Below are positions 49,276 through 59,192 of a DNA stretch of 64,000 nucleotides, one piece after another; positions within the stretch are counted from its first letter, which is position 1, and each line of letters opens with the position of its first letter. This DNA is from Mesorhizobium sp. B2-1-8 (GTDB lineage: Bacteria; Pseudomonadota; Alphaproteobacteria; Rhizobiales; Rhizobiaceae), in contig NZ_CP083952.1 of NCBI RefSeq assembly GCF_006442545.2, positions 3,449,501 to 3,513,500 of the forward strand, given 5' to 3'. Made by a program: the position numbers and the translations under genes. A model generated the notes under the pieces. The model had not been told where the DNA came from. It saw nothing but the letters and a program-made list of their open reading frames with translations, and searched no databases.

Positions 49276-51846
49276 TCAGGTCCGCATCTTCTCGCCATTT
49301 GGGTCGAAAGGCGCTTCGACATTGATGCGGGCGGGTCGGCGGGATCCAAGAATCTCGATCTCGAACAGTCCAGCACTTTCATCCTCGGCGAGGGCTGCCG
49401 GCACATAGCCTTGCGCCATCGACTTCTGCACGTAATGCGCATAGCCGCCCGACGTCACCCAGCCGACAACGCGCCAGTCGCCATCGACGATGCCGCGCAC
49501 GGCGGGCGCGCCTTCGGCGGCCTTCGAGCCGCGTATTTCCTTGCCTGATGTGTCGAAGCGCGGCGCTCCGTAGCCATGCGGCTTTTCCACCGTGCCGTAA
49601 TCCTTGCTGACCTTGGCCCAGATCGGTTCGTCGCCCATCACGTCGGCGTCCGCTGCGTCAACGATGAAGGAGACGCGGCGCAGTTTTGGCCCTTCCGCCT
49701 GTTCCTTGGCGGCGGCGCCACGGCCGATGAAATCGTTCTTCTCGAGCTTGATGAAGCGGTCCATCGAACCTTCGAACGGGCCGTAGATCGGCCGCAGCTC
49801 GCGGAACCAGGTCGGAAAATTCTTTTCCAAGCGCATCGACAGCAAGGCGCGCATGCCGAAATCGACGATGCCGAATTCCTCGCCGGCATCCTTGATCTGA
49901 TGATAGACAAGGCGCTCATAGGCCGGCGCCATCCATATCTCGTAGCCGAGGTCACCGGTGTAGGTGATGCGATTGACCAGGCATGGCGCGCCGCCGACCG
50001 CCATTTCGCGGAAATCCATGAAGCGGAAAGCCTTGGTCGAGATGTCGACATCGACCAGCTTCTGTAGGAGGTCACGCGACTTCGGACCGGCGATCGAGAG
50101 GCCGACCAGCGTCTGGTCGAAGCGGTGGATGCGGACCGAACCGTCCTTGGGCAGGTGCCTTTCGAACCAGCGCATGTGATACTTCTGCGCGGCCGACGAG
50201 CCCCAGATCATAAAGCGGTCTTCGCCGGGCTTGGCGATGGTGAAGTCGCCGATCAGTTTGCCGAACTCGTTGATCATCGGCGTCAGCACGATACGGCCGG
50301 TCTTCGGCATGCGGTTGGTCATAAGCCGGTTGAGGAACTCTTCCGCACCCGGTCCCGACACTTCGTATTTGGCGAAGTTGGCGATCTCGGTGACGCCGAC
50401 ACGCTCGCGCGTGGCCCGCACTTCCTCGCCGATCGGCCCAAAATCGTTGGAGCGGTGAAAGGAGACGACGTCCTTCGGCTCCTTGCCCTTTGGCGCGAAC
50501 CAGAGCGGGGTTTCGAGGCCCCACGAGTCGCCCATGACGGCGTTGTTGGCGAGCATGGTGTCGTAGAGCGGCGTCGTCTGCGCTGGGCGGGCGGCCGGCA
50601 GTTCCTCGTTGGGGAAGCGGATCGAGAAGCGGCGCGAATAATTTTCGCGCACCTTGGCGTTGGTGTAGCGCAGGCCGGCCCACTCGCCGAAGCGGGCGAC
50701 ATCCATGCCCCAGACGTCGAAGCCCGGATCGCCGTGGACCATCCAGTTGGACAGAGCGAGGCCAACCCCGCCGCCCTGGCTGAAACCGGCCATCACGGCG
50801 CAGGCACACCAGAAATTGGTCAGGCCCTGCACCGGACCGACAAGCGGGTTGCCGTCGAGCGCGAAGGTGAAGGGGCCGTTGATGATCTGCTTGATGCCGG
50901 CCTTCTCGATGCCAGGGAAGTGCTTGAAGCCGATTTCCAGCGACGGCGCGATGCGGTCGAGGTCGGGCGGCAGCAGTTCATGGCCGAAATCCCACGGCGT
51001 GTTGACCGGCGACCACGGCTTGCAGGCCTTTTCATAGGTGCCGAGCAGGATGCCGTTGCGCTCCTGGCGGGTGTAGATCTCGCCCTTGAAGTCGAGCACG
51101 CCGATCATCTCGCGGCCGGTCGACTTGTTGAACTCCTCGACCTCCGGCATCGGTTCGGTCAAGAGATACATGTGCTCCATGGCCAGCACCGGCAACTCGA
51201 CGCCGACCATGCGGCCGATCTCGCGCGCCCACAGGCCGCCGCAGTTGACGACATGCTCGGCGTGGACCGTGCCTTGTTCGGTGACGACGTTCCAGGTGCC
51301 ATCCGGCTGCTGCGTCAGGTCGACCACGCGGTTGCGCAGCACGATTTCGGCGCCGAGTTTTTTCGCCGCCTTGGAATAGGCGATGGTGGTGCCGGAGGGG
51401 TCGAGATGGCCTTCGACCGGATCCCACATGGCGCCGACGAAATTGGTCTCGTCCATCAGCGGGAACATCGCCTTGGCTTCGGATGGCGTGATCAGTTCGG
51501 TGTCCATGCCGAGATAGCGGCCCTTGGCGTGGGCAAGGCGCAGAAAATCCATGCGCTCGGGCGTATCGGCCAACATCACCCCGCCGGTCAGGTGCAGCGA
51601 ACAGGACTGGCCCGAAATCTCCTCGATCTCCTTGTAGAGCTGCACCGTGTAGGCCTGCAGCTTGGCGACGTTCGGATCGCCGTTCAGCGTATGGAAGCCA
51701 CCGGCCGCATGCCAGGACGAGCCTGAGGTGAGCTCCGAGCGCTCGATCAGCACGATATCGGTCCAGCCGGCCTTGGCCAGGTGATAGAGAACCGAGCAGC
51801 CGACGACGCCGCCGCCAATGACAACCGCTTTTACATGGGATTTCAT
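49276..51846 (-). CDS. Dimethylglycine dehydrogenase-like FAD-GcvT protein, second copy
   Basis: An 856-residue protein with AVVIGGGVVGCSVLYHLAKAG at the N-terminus and WHAAGG with His46, the covalent FAD histidine of the dimethylglycine/sarcosine dehydrogenase group. The C-terminal half is a folate-binding GcvT-like domain (RVGVTEIANFAKYEVSGPGAEEFL onward, then GDLGYEIWMAP). It matches canonical DMGDH better than the copy at 13-16 kb. It lies between mttB2 and the DddP-like gene with 99- and 9-base gaps, so the three probably form one catabolic operon for an N- or S-methylated compound. Confidence 0.88.
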   Translation of the reverse strand: MKSHVKAVVIGGGVVGCSVLYHLAKAGWTDIVLIERSELTSGSSWHAAGGFHTLNGDPNVAKLQAYTVQLYKEIEEISGQSCSLHLTGGVMLADTPERMDFLRLAHAKGRYLGMDTELITPSEAKAMFPLMDETNFVGAMWDPVEGHLDPSGTTIAYSKAAKKLGAEIVLRNRVVDLTQQPDGTWNVVTEQGTVHAEHVVNCGGLWAREIGRMVGVELPVLAMEHMYLLTEPMPEVEEFNKSTGREMIGVLDFKGEIYTRQERNGILLGTYEKACKPWSPVNTPWDFGHELLPPDLDRIAPSLEIGFKHFPGIEKAGIKQIINGPFTFALDGNPLVGPVQGLTNFWCACAVMAGFSQGGGVGLALSNWMVHGDPGFDVWGMDVARFGEWAGLRYTNAKVRENYSRRFSIRFPNEELPAARPAQTTPLYDTMLANNAVMGDSWGLETPLWFAPKGKEPKDVVSFHRSNDFGPIGEEVRATRERVGVTEIANFAKYEVSGPGAEEFLNRLMTNRMPKTGRIVLTPMINEFGKLIGDFTIAKPGEDRFMIWGSSAAQKYHMRWFERHLPKDGSVRIHRFDQTLVGLSIAGPKSRDLLQKLVDVDISTKAFRFMDFREMAVGGAPCLVNRITYTGDLGYEIWMAPAYERLVYHQIKDAGEEFGIVDFGMRALLSMRLEKNFPTWFRELRPIYGPFEGSMDRFIKLEKNDFIGRGAAAKEQAEGPKLRRVSFIVDAADADVMGDEPIWAKVSKDYGTVEKPHGYGAPRFDTSGKEIRGSKAAEGAPAVRGIVDGDWRVVGWVTSGGYAHYVQKSMAQGYVPAALAEDESAGLFEIEILGSRRPARINVEAPFDPNGEKMRT

Positions 51847-51945
51847 GAAGATAGGTCCGTTCTCGTGTAAGCTGAATCAGATATTTTACAGGCCCGTGCG
51901 GCACGCTTCGCAGCGAAGCTGAACAGCCCCTGGAAGGTGGTCCGT

Positions 51946-53523
51946 CTAGAAGTCCGTCGGCGCGCCGCCTTCGGCCGTGCGCTTCTGGACGAAGGCGTTG
52001 AGCTCCTCGCGGATGGCAGGGTCCATGTAAGGCTCGTCATAGAATGCCAGCCGCTCCTTCCACACCTTGTTGGCCTTTTCCAGCGCCGTCGGCGAGCCGG
52101 CTTCGGCCCAGGTCTCGAAATTGCGCCAGTCGGACAGGATCGGCGAATAGAAGGCGGTCTTGTAGCGGTCCTGCGTGTGCTGGGTGCCGAAGAAGTGGCC
52201 ACCGGGGCCGACGGACTGGATGGCGTCGAAGCCAAGCGCCTCTTCCGACAGGTCGAGCGGGGTCAGGAATTCGGCCACCATCTGCAAGAGGTCGATGTCC
52301 AGAATGGTCTTCTCGTAGGAGCAGCGCAGGCCGCCCTCGAGCCAGCCGGCGGCATGCATCATGAGATTGCCGCCGCCCTGGATGGCGCCCCACAGCGAGA
52401 ACACGCTTTCATAGGCGGCCTGCGCGTCGACCGTGTTGGCGGCGCAGGTGTTCGAGGTGCGGTATGGGATGTTGTAGCGGCGGGCAAGCTGGCCGCCGAC
52501 GAGCTGCGCCTTCATGTATTCGGGCGTGCCGAAAGCCGGTGAACCGGACTTCATGTCGACATTGGAGGTGAAGCCGCCATAGCCGACCGGTGCACCCTTG
52601 CGCACCATCTGGGCGAAGGCGATGCCGGACAGCGCCTCGGCATTCTGCTGCACCAGCGCGCCGGCGATGGTGACGGGCGCCATCGCCCCAGACAGGGTGA
52701 AGGGCGTGACGATGACGACCTGGCCCTTGCTCGACATCTGGATGATGCCTTCCATCATCGGCACGTCGAGCTTGAGCGGCGAATTGGTGTTGATGATGGT
52801 GAAGACGGACGGCTCCTCGAGCAACTGCTCGTGGCTGATGCCGCGCGCGATGCGGGTGATCTCGATGCCGTCGACATTGCGCTCCTTGCCGAGCGAATAG
52901 ATGTGGAACACCTTGTCGGTCAGCGTCGCGAGGTCGCGGATGCATTCGAGATGGCGGACCGACGGGTGGATGTCGGTCGGCTCGACCGGATAGCCGCCCG
53001 TGCAATTCAGGATGTTGTGCATCTGGGCCAGGCGCAGGAAATTGCGATAGTCCTGCTGGTTGCCTGGCCGGCGGCCGCGATCGATGTCGGAGCAATTGGG
53101 CGCCGAGGCCATCATCGAGATGATCAGATTGTCGCCGCCGAAGCGCACATTGTGCGCGGGGTTGCGGGCATGGATGGTGAATTCGGACGGGCAGTTCGAC
53201 ACCAGCTCCAGGATCATGTCGCTGTCGAAGCGCACGCGCTCCGAGCCCTCGCGCACATCGGCGCCATGCGCCTTCATGATGCGGCGGGCTTCGTCGTGCA
53301 GCACATCGACACCGATTTCCCTGAGCACGCGCAAGGAGGCGAGGTGGATCGATTCCAGCTCGTCCTCGGAAACCAGCTTGGTCGGCGTCAGGGGATTTTT
53401 CAGCTGGCGGAAGGCCGGCTGCTCGAACGCGGCCGAGCCACCGGCACGCTTTCCGGCGCGACCGCCACGGCGGGCACGGTCGGGTGCCAAAGCCGGTTCT
53501 GAGGATTGTAGGGCGGCGGTCAT
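51946..53523 (-). CDS. Trimethylamine methyltransferase (MttB) family protein, second copy
   Basis: A 525-residue COG5598 protein with a basic leader (RARRGGRAGKRAGG) and a TIM barrel: LREIGVDVLHDEARRIM, MASAPNCSDIDRGRRPGN, INTNSPLKLDVPMMEGI, VGYGGFTSNVDMKSGSPAFGTPE and LMMHAAGWLEGGL. It is clearly paralogous to the copy at 35 kb but divergent. No in-frame TAG is present, so no pyrrolysine. The start is the Met before TAALQSS; a longer frame upstream has no coding character. It heads the operon with the DMGDH-like and DddP-like genes and probably uses the same corrinoid protein. Confidence 0.88.
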   Translation of the reverse strand: MTAALQSSEPALAPDRARRGGRAGKRAGGSAAFEQPAFRQLKNPLTPTKLVSEDELESIHLASLRVLREIGVDVLHDEARRIMKAHGADVREGSERVRFDSDMILELVSNCPSEFTIHARNPAHNVRFGGDNLIISMMASAPNCSDIDRGRRPGNQQDYRNFLRLAQMHNILNCTGGYPVEPTDIHPSVRHLECIRDLATLTDKVFHIYSLGKERNVDGIEITRIARGISHEQLLEEPSVFTIINTNSPLKLDVPMMEGIIQMSSKGQVVIVTPFTLSGAMAPVTIAGALVQQNAEALSGIAFAQMVRKGAPVGYGGFTSNVDMKSGSPAFGTPEYMKAQLVGGQLARRYNIPYRTSNTCAANTVDAQAAYESVFSLWGAIQGGGNLMMHAAGWLEGGLRCSYEKTILDIDLLQMVAEFLTPLDLSEEALGFDAIQSVGPGGHFFGTQHTQDRYKTAFYSPILSDWRNFETWAEAGSPTALEKANKVWKERLAFYDEPYMDPAIREELNAFVQKRTAEGGAPTDF

Positions 53524-53922
53524 GATGGTCCTCGTAGGATGCGATAACGGGCGGCATAATGGACCGGCGCCCGTCCGGCCATTGCGGAGGCGGCGACCAC
53601 TAGGGCGAGGGAAGCGACATGTCCGAACGGCAGCTGCGTGGCCACGACATCCGCCTTGATCATTCATCCGTTGGCGCAAGCGGATCTTCCTCGCCGGCCC
53701 TTTCTTTCCCCCGATCGAGCACGTAGCCAGTAAGGCCTGTCGGCAGGGAGGCGGCCGGCACCGTGATCATCGCCCTCGACGCTTTGCTGGTCGTCTTCGC
53801 GCTCCATAAATCAGCCAGCCGCAGAGGCTCCTGACAGGGTTTGGCTGGAGCCGAGCGTCGTTCGGGCTGCAAGGCTTACCGCCATTGGAACGAACCGCTA
53901 AGTCTGCAACCGCGACGGCATC
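53524..53922. other. Divergent promoter region, no confident gene
   Basis: This 399-base spacer separates mttB2 from the MFS gene. A 70-codon frame on the minus strand (53660-53872) lacks a ribosome site and recognisable features. GCGAC words occur near 53616, but no good dyad is seen. Confidence 0.5.
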
Positions 53923-55089
53923 ATGGATATGGACTTGGTGGACACGAGAAGCGACGAGACGATGCAGTGGGCAGCGATCACCGGTGTGATCGCGACCGTG
54001 TCCGTGTTCGCCATCGCGCAGGGCCTGTCCTACCCGCTGCTGAGCTTCATCCTGCAGCGCCAGGGTGTCTCGCCAGCGATGATCGGCCTGTCGGCCGCAA
54101 TGACCGCTGTCGGCTTCATCCTGTCATCGCCGCTGATACCTGGCATGGCAAGGCGGTTCGGGGCAGGGCGCACGGCGCTCACTTGCGCGGTGCTTTCGGC
54201 TGTCGTGTTGGCAATGATCGGCTGGACGCAGAATGTCTATCTCTGGTTTCCGCTGCGCTTCCTGATCGGCGTGGTGACCAATCCGCTCTATGTGCTCAGC
54301 GAAATCTGGGTGATCGCCCTGGCACCGCCGGCCCGGCGCGGCCGCATCATGGGTCTCTATTCGACGATCATTTCCGCCGGCTTCGCGACCGGCCCGCTTT
54401 GCCTGCTTGCCGTCGGCACGGAAGGCTGGCCGCCGTTCCTTGTCGGCATCGGCGCCTTCGTGCTCTGCGGCTTCTGCCTGGCGTCGGTTCTGCCGCGGCT
54501 GCCCAGGGTGGACGAGGCCGGGCATCAGGTTTCGGTGATGGGTTTCATGCCGCTCGCCTGGCTGCTTCTGTCGGCGGTAGTCGTGGCCGCCGGCTTCGAA
54601 CAGGCGGTGCTGGCGCTGCTGCCTGTCTATGGCACGCATCATGGCATCGCGGAGGCTCGCATGTCCGCGCTGCTTTCGGTCATGATCGCCGGCAACATTG
54701 CCATGCAGGTGCCGCTTGGCCTGCTGGCCGAGCGGCTGACGGCCCGCCTGGTGCGCTTCCTCTGCGTCTTGCTGACGCTGTTCGGCTGTGCGCTGTTGCC
54801 GGTGCTGATCGAAACCCCGCTGGTCTGGCCCTGCGTCTTCGTCTGGGGCGCTGTGTCCTACGGCATCTACACGATGTCGATCATCGAGCTTGGCGAGCGC
54901 TTTGCCGGCTCGGCGCTGGTCGCCGGCAATGCGGCATTCTCCCTGATGTGGGGCGTCGGCGGCATTCTGGTCCCGCCGCTTACCGGCGGCGTGATGGATG
55001 TGCTCGGCGCGGGCGGCCTGCCGGCCACGCTGGGTGCGATCTGCGCTATGCTGGCGCTGGCGACGATCATCCGCCGGCGGGTTCTGTGA
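53923..55089 (+). CDS. Major facilitator superfamily transporter
   Basis: A 388-residue protein with 12 predicted helices. The MFS loop 2-3 appears as GMARRFGAGRTALTCA, and the region RFLIGVVTNPLYVLSEIWVIALAPPARRGRIMGLYSTI (helices 4-5) resembles YcaD/CynX-type permeases. The substrate is unknown. It is transcribed away from the mttB2 operon and ahead of the prolyl oligopeptidase-like gene. Other Met codons lie two and 13 codons downstream. Confidence 0.85.
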   Translation: MDMDLVDTRSDETMQWAAITGVIATVSVFAIAQGLSYPLLSFILQRQGVSPAMIGLSAAMTAVGFILSSPLIPGMARRFGAGRTALTCAVLSAVVLAMIGWTQNVYLWFPLRFLIGVVTNPLYVLSEIWVIALAPPARRGRIMGLYSTIISAGFATGPLCLLAVGTEGWPPFLVGIGAFVLCGFCLASVLPRLPRVDEAGHQVSVMGFMPLAWLLLSAVVVAAGFEQAVLALLPVYGTHHGIAEARMSALLSVMIAGNIAMQVPLGLLAERLTARLVRFLCVLLTLFGCALLPVLIETPLVWPCVFVWGAVSYGIYTMSIIELGERFAGSALVAGNAAFSLMWGVGGILVPPLTGGVMDVLGAGGLPATLGAICAMLALATIIRRRVL

Positions 55090-55189
55090 AGCAACGTGAC
55101 GCGGACCGCAAAAGACCATATTGCATCTTGAATGTCGGCGCCGCCAAGGCGATGTAGGCAAAGCCGCCCAGAATCCCCCGGAGACCTGC

Positions 55190-57259
55190 ATGATCTCTTC
55201 GACGACCAAAGCTCAGCCTTATCAGAAGGCCGGCGATCCCTTCCTCTGGCTGGAAGACAGGACCAGCAAACAGTCGCTCGACTGGGTTCATAGCCAGAAC
55301 GAGTTCACGGTGGCGGAATTGCAGGGCGATCCATCCTACCAGGCGTCGTTCCAGACGGCGCTCGACCTGATGACTGCGGAGGACAATATCGCGGTTGGCG
55401 CGGCAATCGCGGGCCATGTCTACAATTTCTGGCAGGACAAGACCAATGCGCTCGGCCTGTGGCGGCGCACGACGGTCGCTTCCTACAAGACCGACAAGCC
55501 TGACTGGGAAACGATCATCGACTTCGATCAACTGGCGGCGAAGGAGGGGATAAAGTGGGTGTTCGGCGGCGCTGTCAGGCTTTACCCCGATTTCAACCTC
55601 TGCCTGGTCTCGATGTCGCCCGATGGCGGTGACGCCAGCGCGATGCGCGAGTTCGACATCGCGGCCAAGTCCTTCGTGGAAGGCGGTTTTCAGGCGCCGG
55701 CCTCGAAATCGGGCTTTGGCTGGCTGGACGAGGATACGGTCATCGTCTCGGCCGCATTCGAAGAGGCCGACAAGACCGAGTCCGGATATCCGCGCGTGGT
55801 CAAGCTCTGGAAGCGCGGCACCAAGCTGGAAGAGGCGACCCCGATCTTCGAGGGAAAGACCGAGGATCTTGCCATGGGCGCCGGTGTCGAGTTCGACGGC
55901 GAGAAGCGTCACCTGTTTCTGGCGCGGACACTCAACTTCTTCGCATCGCACAGTTTCCTGCGCCTGCCCTCGGGCGAGAACCGCCGGATCCCGCTGCCCG
56001 ACGATGTCACCGATACCGCGCTCTTTAGGGATCAACTGGTGTTCGGGGTGCGTACCCCGTGGATGGCGCCGGACGGCACCGCATGTCAGCCGGACGGGCT
56101 TTATTCGATCGATTTCGCGTATTGGATCGAAACCGGCAGTTTTGGCCCGATCGAAACGTTGCTGGCGCCGGCATATCGCGTCTCGATCGCCGGTATCAGC
56201 CGCACGCAGGACCGCCTGTTCATCAACCTGATGGACAATGTCCGCGGCAAGGTTCTCGTTTGCGAGCGTAAGGATGACGCCTGGTCGCTGAAACCTGTTG
56301 CGCTGCCCGAAAACGGCACGGTCGGCATCAGCCATGCCGAGCATTTCGGCTCCACCGTCTCCTTTTCCTTCACCGATTTCCTGACGCCCAGTTCGATCAT
56401 CTGGTCCGATGACGATGGCGAGACGCTTGCCACGGTGAAGTCGCAGCCGGCCCGCTTCGATGCCTCGCCGCTTATCTCGGAACAGTTCGAGGCACGCTCG
56501 AAGGACGGCACGATGATCCCTTACTTCGTCGTCAGGCGGCGCGACCAGAACGGGCCGGTGCCGACGCTGCTCTACGGCTATGGCGGCTTCGAAGTGCCGC
56601 TGTTGCCCGGCTATGCCGGCGTGCGCGGCAGGCTGTGGCTGGAGAAAGGCAATGCCTATGTGCAGGCCTGTATTCGCGGCGGTGGCGAGTTCGGCCCGGC
56701 CTGGCACCAGGCGGCGCTGAAAGGCAAGCGCCAGAACGGCTTCGACGACTTTGCCGCGGTGGCTGAGGATGTCGTCAGGCGTGGCATCGCAACGCCTCAA
56801 TCGCTTGGCATCCAGGGCGGCTCCAACGGCGGCCTGCTGACCGGCGCTTCCCTGACGCAGCATCCCGAGCTTTTCGGCGCCGTCATCATTGAGGTGCCGC
56901 TGCTCGACATGCTGCGCTACACCGAACTGCCGCCGGGCGCTTCGTGGATGGCCGAATATGGCGATCCGTCAAACCCGGAAGACGTCAAATGGCTTTCCGC
57001 CTATTCGCCCTATCAACATGTCAAGGCGGATGCCGTCTATCCCCCGGTGCTGCTGACCACCTCGACCGCGGACGACCGGGTCCATCCGGGCCATGCGCGC
57101 AAGATGGCCGCCCGCCTGCAGGACGCAGGACACGGCAAGACGCTGTTCTTCGAGGAGACCGAAGGCGGACATGGCGGACGCGGCGACCGCCGGCCGCAGG
57201 CAGCGCAGACCGCGATGAAGTATGTGTTCCTGCAGCGGGCGTTGAGCGGCGAAGCCTGA
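55190..57259 (+). CDS. Prolyl oligopeptidase family serine peptidase
   Basis: A 689-residue S9A-type enzyme: an N-terminal beta-propeller (residues 60-420, including DPFLWLED near 16) and a C-terminal alpha/beta hydrolase domain. TLLYGYGGFEVPLLPGY, the catalytic Ser in QGGSNGGLL, Asp in TSTADDRVHPGHA and His in GGHGGRG give a complete triad. It cleaves short peptides after proline or related bonds in the cytoplasm; there is no signal peptide. The chosen start avoids a 23-residue upstream extension without coding character. Confidence 0.88.
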   Translation: MISSTTKAQPYQKAGDPFLWLEDRTSKQSLDWVHSQNEFTVAELQGDPSYQASFQTALDLMTAEDNIAVGAAIAGHVYNFWQDKTNALGLWRRTTVASYKTDKPDWETIIDFDQLAAKEGIKWVFGGAVRLYPDFNLCLVSMSPDGGDASAMREFDIAAKSFVEGGFQAPASKSGFGWLDEDTVIVSAAFEEADKTESGYPRVVKLWKRGTKLEEATPIFEGKTEDLAMGAGVEFDGEKRHLFLARTLNFFASHSFLRLPSGENRRIPLPDDVTDTALFRDQLVFGVRTPWMAPDGTACQPDGLYSIDFAYWIETGSFGPIETLLAPAYRVSIAGISRTQDRLFINLMDNVRGKVLVCERKDDAWSLKPVALPENGTVGISHAEHFGSTVSFSFTDFLTPSSIIWSDDDGETLATVKSQPARFDASPLISEQFEARSKDGTMIPYFVVRRRDQNGPVPTLLYGYGGFEVPLLPGYAGVRGRLWLEKGNAYVQACIRGGGEFGPAWHQAALKGKRQNGFDDFAAVAEDVVRRGIATPQSLGIQGGSNGGLLTGASLTQHPELFGAVIIEVPLLDMLRYTELPPGASWMAEYGDPSNPEDVKWLSAYSPYQHVKADAVYPPVLLTTSTADDRVHPGHARKMAARLQDAGHGKTLFFEETEGGHGGRGDRRPQAAQTAMKYVFLQRALSGEA

Positions 57260-57279
57260 CCTCATTCCATGGCACCACT

Positions 57280-57317
57280 AGAGCAAAGGGTAGTTCTCCT
57301 CGACCATCCTTTGCTCT
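57280..57317. repeat. Ten-base perfect inverted repeat, 18-base loop
   Basis: AGAGCAAAGG and CCTTTGCTCT face each other 20 bases after the peptidase stop and 12 bases before a possible short gene. No T-run follows, so a terminator is doubtful. It could be an RNA hairpin acting on the downstream small gene or aminotransferase transcript. Confidence 0.5.
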
Positions 57318-57329
57318 AAGGTGCCCTTC

Positions 57330-57455
57330 ATGGCTCTCGCTAGATTATCAGCTCGCGCATTCCGCGTCGCGGTGACACCGTCGTCACGCACGCTGCGCGC
57401 CGAGCTTTTGCGGCTGTGCGCCCGCATCGGCTATTCGCCACCTGCCGTCCTCTGA
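57330..57455 (+). CDS. Possible 41-residue basic peptide
   Basis: A short frame starting MALARLSARAFRVAV and ending IGYSPPAVL, basic and helical in its first 30 residues. An AAGGTG sequence lies seven bases before the ATG. It is of the same size class as the small basic proteins near 21 kb but shows no DUF1127 signature. It could also be a leader or a chance frame. Confidence 0.35.
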   Translation: MALARLSARAFRVAVTPSSRTLRAELLRLCARIGYSPPAVL

Positions 57456-57503
57456 CGAATTCGCCCCGGCACCGCCGGAATGATTTCAGAGGAAAGATCA
57501 GAC

Positions 57504-58883
57504 ATGACCTATCAGAACTATTCGCTGAAGCAGCTTCAGCAGATCGACGCCGCGCATCATCTCCATCCCTTCACCGACCACAAGGAGCTGCGTGAGGCAG
57601 GCGCGCGCGTCATCACCCACGCCAAGGGTCCGTTCATCTACGATTCCGAAGGGACGGAACTGCTGGACGGCATGGCCGGCCTGTGGTGCGTCAATATCGG
57701 CTACGGCCGTGACGAACTGGCCGAGGCCGCCTATGCCCAGATGAAGGAACTGCCTTACTACAATTCCTTCTTCAAATGTTCGACGCCGACGCCGGTGCTG
57801 TTGTCGAAGAAGCTGGCCGAGATCGCGCCACGCAACGTCAACCAGGTGTTTTATGGCTCGTCCGGTTCGGAGGCCAACGACACCGCGTTGCGCCTCGTGC
57901 GCCACTATTGGGTGCTGGAAGGCAAGCCGGAGAAGAACCGCGTCATCTCGCGCAAGATGGCCTATCACGGCTCGACCATCGCCGGCACTTCGCTCGGCGG
58001 CATGGATGCCATGCACAAGCAGCTCAACGGTGCGGTGCCCAACATCGTCCATGTGATGATGCCCTATGCCTATGATCTGGCTCTGCCTGGCGAAAGCGAC
58101 CATGATTTCGGCCTGCGCGCGGCAAAGTCCGTCGAGGACGCCATCCTCGAGGCTGGCGCCGACAAGGTCGCGGCTTTCATTGGCGAGCCGGTGATGGGCG
58201 CGGGCGGCGTCAAGATCCCGCCGGCGAGCTACTGGCCCGAAGTGCAGCGCATCTGCCGCAAATACGATGTGCTTTTGATGCTGGACGAGGTCATCACCGG
58301 CTATGGCCGTACCGGCGAGTGGTTCGCGGCTCAGACCTTCGGCATCGAAGCGGACACCATCACCACGGCCAAGGCGCTGACATCGGGCTATCAGCCTCTG
58401 TCGGCGCTGCTGGTTGGCGACCGCATTGCCTCGACGCTGGTCGAGAAGGGCGGCGAGTTCAACCATGGCTACACCTATTCGGGGCATCCCGTGGCCTGCG
58501 CCGTGGCACTGAAGAACCTCGAGATCATCGAACAGGAAGGCCTGGTCGACCGCGTCAGGAACGACACCGGCCCTTATTTCGCCAGGGCTTTGCAGGAGCG
58601 TATTGCCGGGCATGATCTGGTCGGCGAGGTGCGGTCGATCGGCCTGATGGGTGCCATCGAGATCGTCAAGGACAAGGCGACGAAGGAGCGCTTCCTGCCG
58701 TCGGGGAGTGCCGCGGTGACGGTTCGCGATCATGCAATCGCAAATGGCATGATGCTGCGCGCCACCGGCGATACGATGATCCTGTCGCCGCCGCTGATCT
58801 GGACCCGCGACACCATCGACATGGCCTGCGAGCGCATCGGCAAGGCGCTCGACCTGGCGCAGGCGGACCTGCGCAGGCGGTAG
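57504..58883 (+). CDS. Class III omega-aminotransferase
   Basis: A 459-residue PLP enzyme with FYGSSGSEANDTALRL, YHGSTIAGTSLGG, Asp in LMLDEVITGYGRTG and the PLP Lys in TITTAKALTSGYQPLSA. It resembles putrescine/taurine/beta-alanine:pyruvate aminotransferases; the exact amine cannot be fixed by eye. The Met before TYQNYSLK, eight residues into the longest frame, has a good AGGAAAG upstream and is taken as start. It is a single-gene unit followed by a stable hairpin without T-run. Confidence 0.87.
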   Translation: MTYQNYSLKQLQQIDAAHHLHPFTDHKELREAGARVITHAKGPFIYDSEGTELLDGMAGLWCVNIGYGRDELAEAAYAQMKELPYYNSFFKCSTPTPVLLSKKLAEIAPRNVNQVFYGSSGSEANDTALRLVRHYWVLEGKPEKNRVISRKMAYHGSTIAGTSLGGMDAMHKQLNGAVPNIVHVMMPYAYDLALPGESDHDFGLRAAKSVEDAILEAGADKVAAFIGEPVMGAGGVKIPPASYWPEVQRICRKYDVLLMLDEVITGYGRTGEWFAAQTFGIEADTITTAKALTSGYQPLSALLVGDRIASTLVEKGGEFNHGYTYSGHPVACAVALKNLEIIEQEGLVDRVRNDTGPYFARALQERIAGHDLVGEVRSIGLMGAIEIVKDKATKERFLPSGSAAVTVRDHAIANGMMLRATGDTMILSPPLIWTRDTIDMACERIGKALDLAQADLRRR

Positions 58884-59192
58884 AACGAAACCGGGCGTCC
58901 GTTGATTGGGCGCCCGGCCCTAAAAATCCGTCGCGGCGGGAACGAATATCACCCGACGCGCAGCTGTTGGGGGCTGTATTCATGAGCAGGACGGGCAAGA
59001 GCCGGCGCAGCCGAGAGGCCGCGTTGCGGCCGAACGGTCGATCAGCGCCGCTGAAGCCGGCCAGCCGAGCGGTAAAAGTAAATTCGCCGGTTTTCGTCTA
59101 AGACTTGAATGAGCGCCGCGGAACTTTGATTTTGCGCATTGTCGAGATGATGCGCTAGAACCAATCGGCATACCCACCGATGGGGAAACAAC
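58884..59192. other. Intergenic region with a GC-rich hairpin
   Basis: Just after the aminotransferase gene CCGGGCG (58891-58897) pairs with CGCCCGG (58911-58917) over a 13-base loop; no T-run follows, so termination would be weak. The rest of this 309-base spacer shows no convincing gene: a 39-codon Arg/Ser-rich frame at 58981 has no ribosome site. Confidence 0.5.

Noticed and set aside
53660..53872. 70-codon frame between mttB2 and the MFS gene
   Set aside because: No ribosome site, no family resemblance and located in a divergent promoter region.
58981..59100. 39-codon Arg/Ser-rich frame after the aminotransferase gene
   Set aside because: No ribosome site and no hydrophobic or conserved pattern; probably chance.
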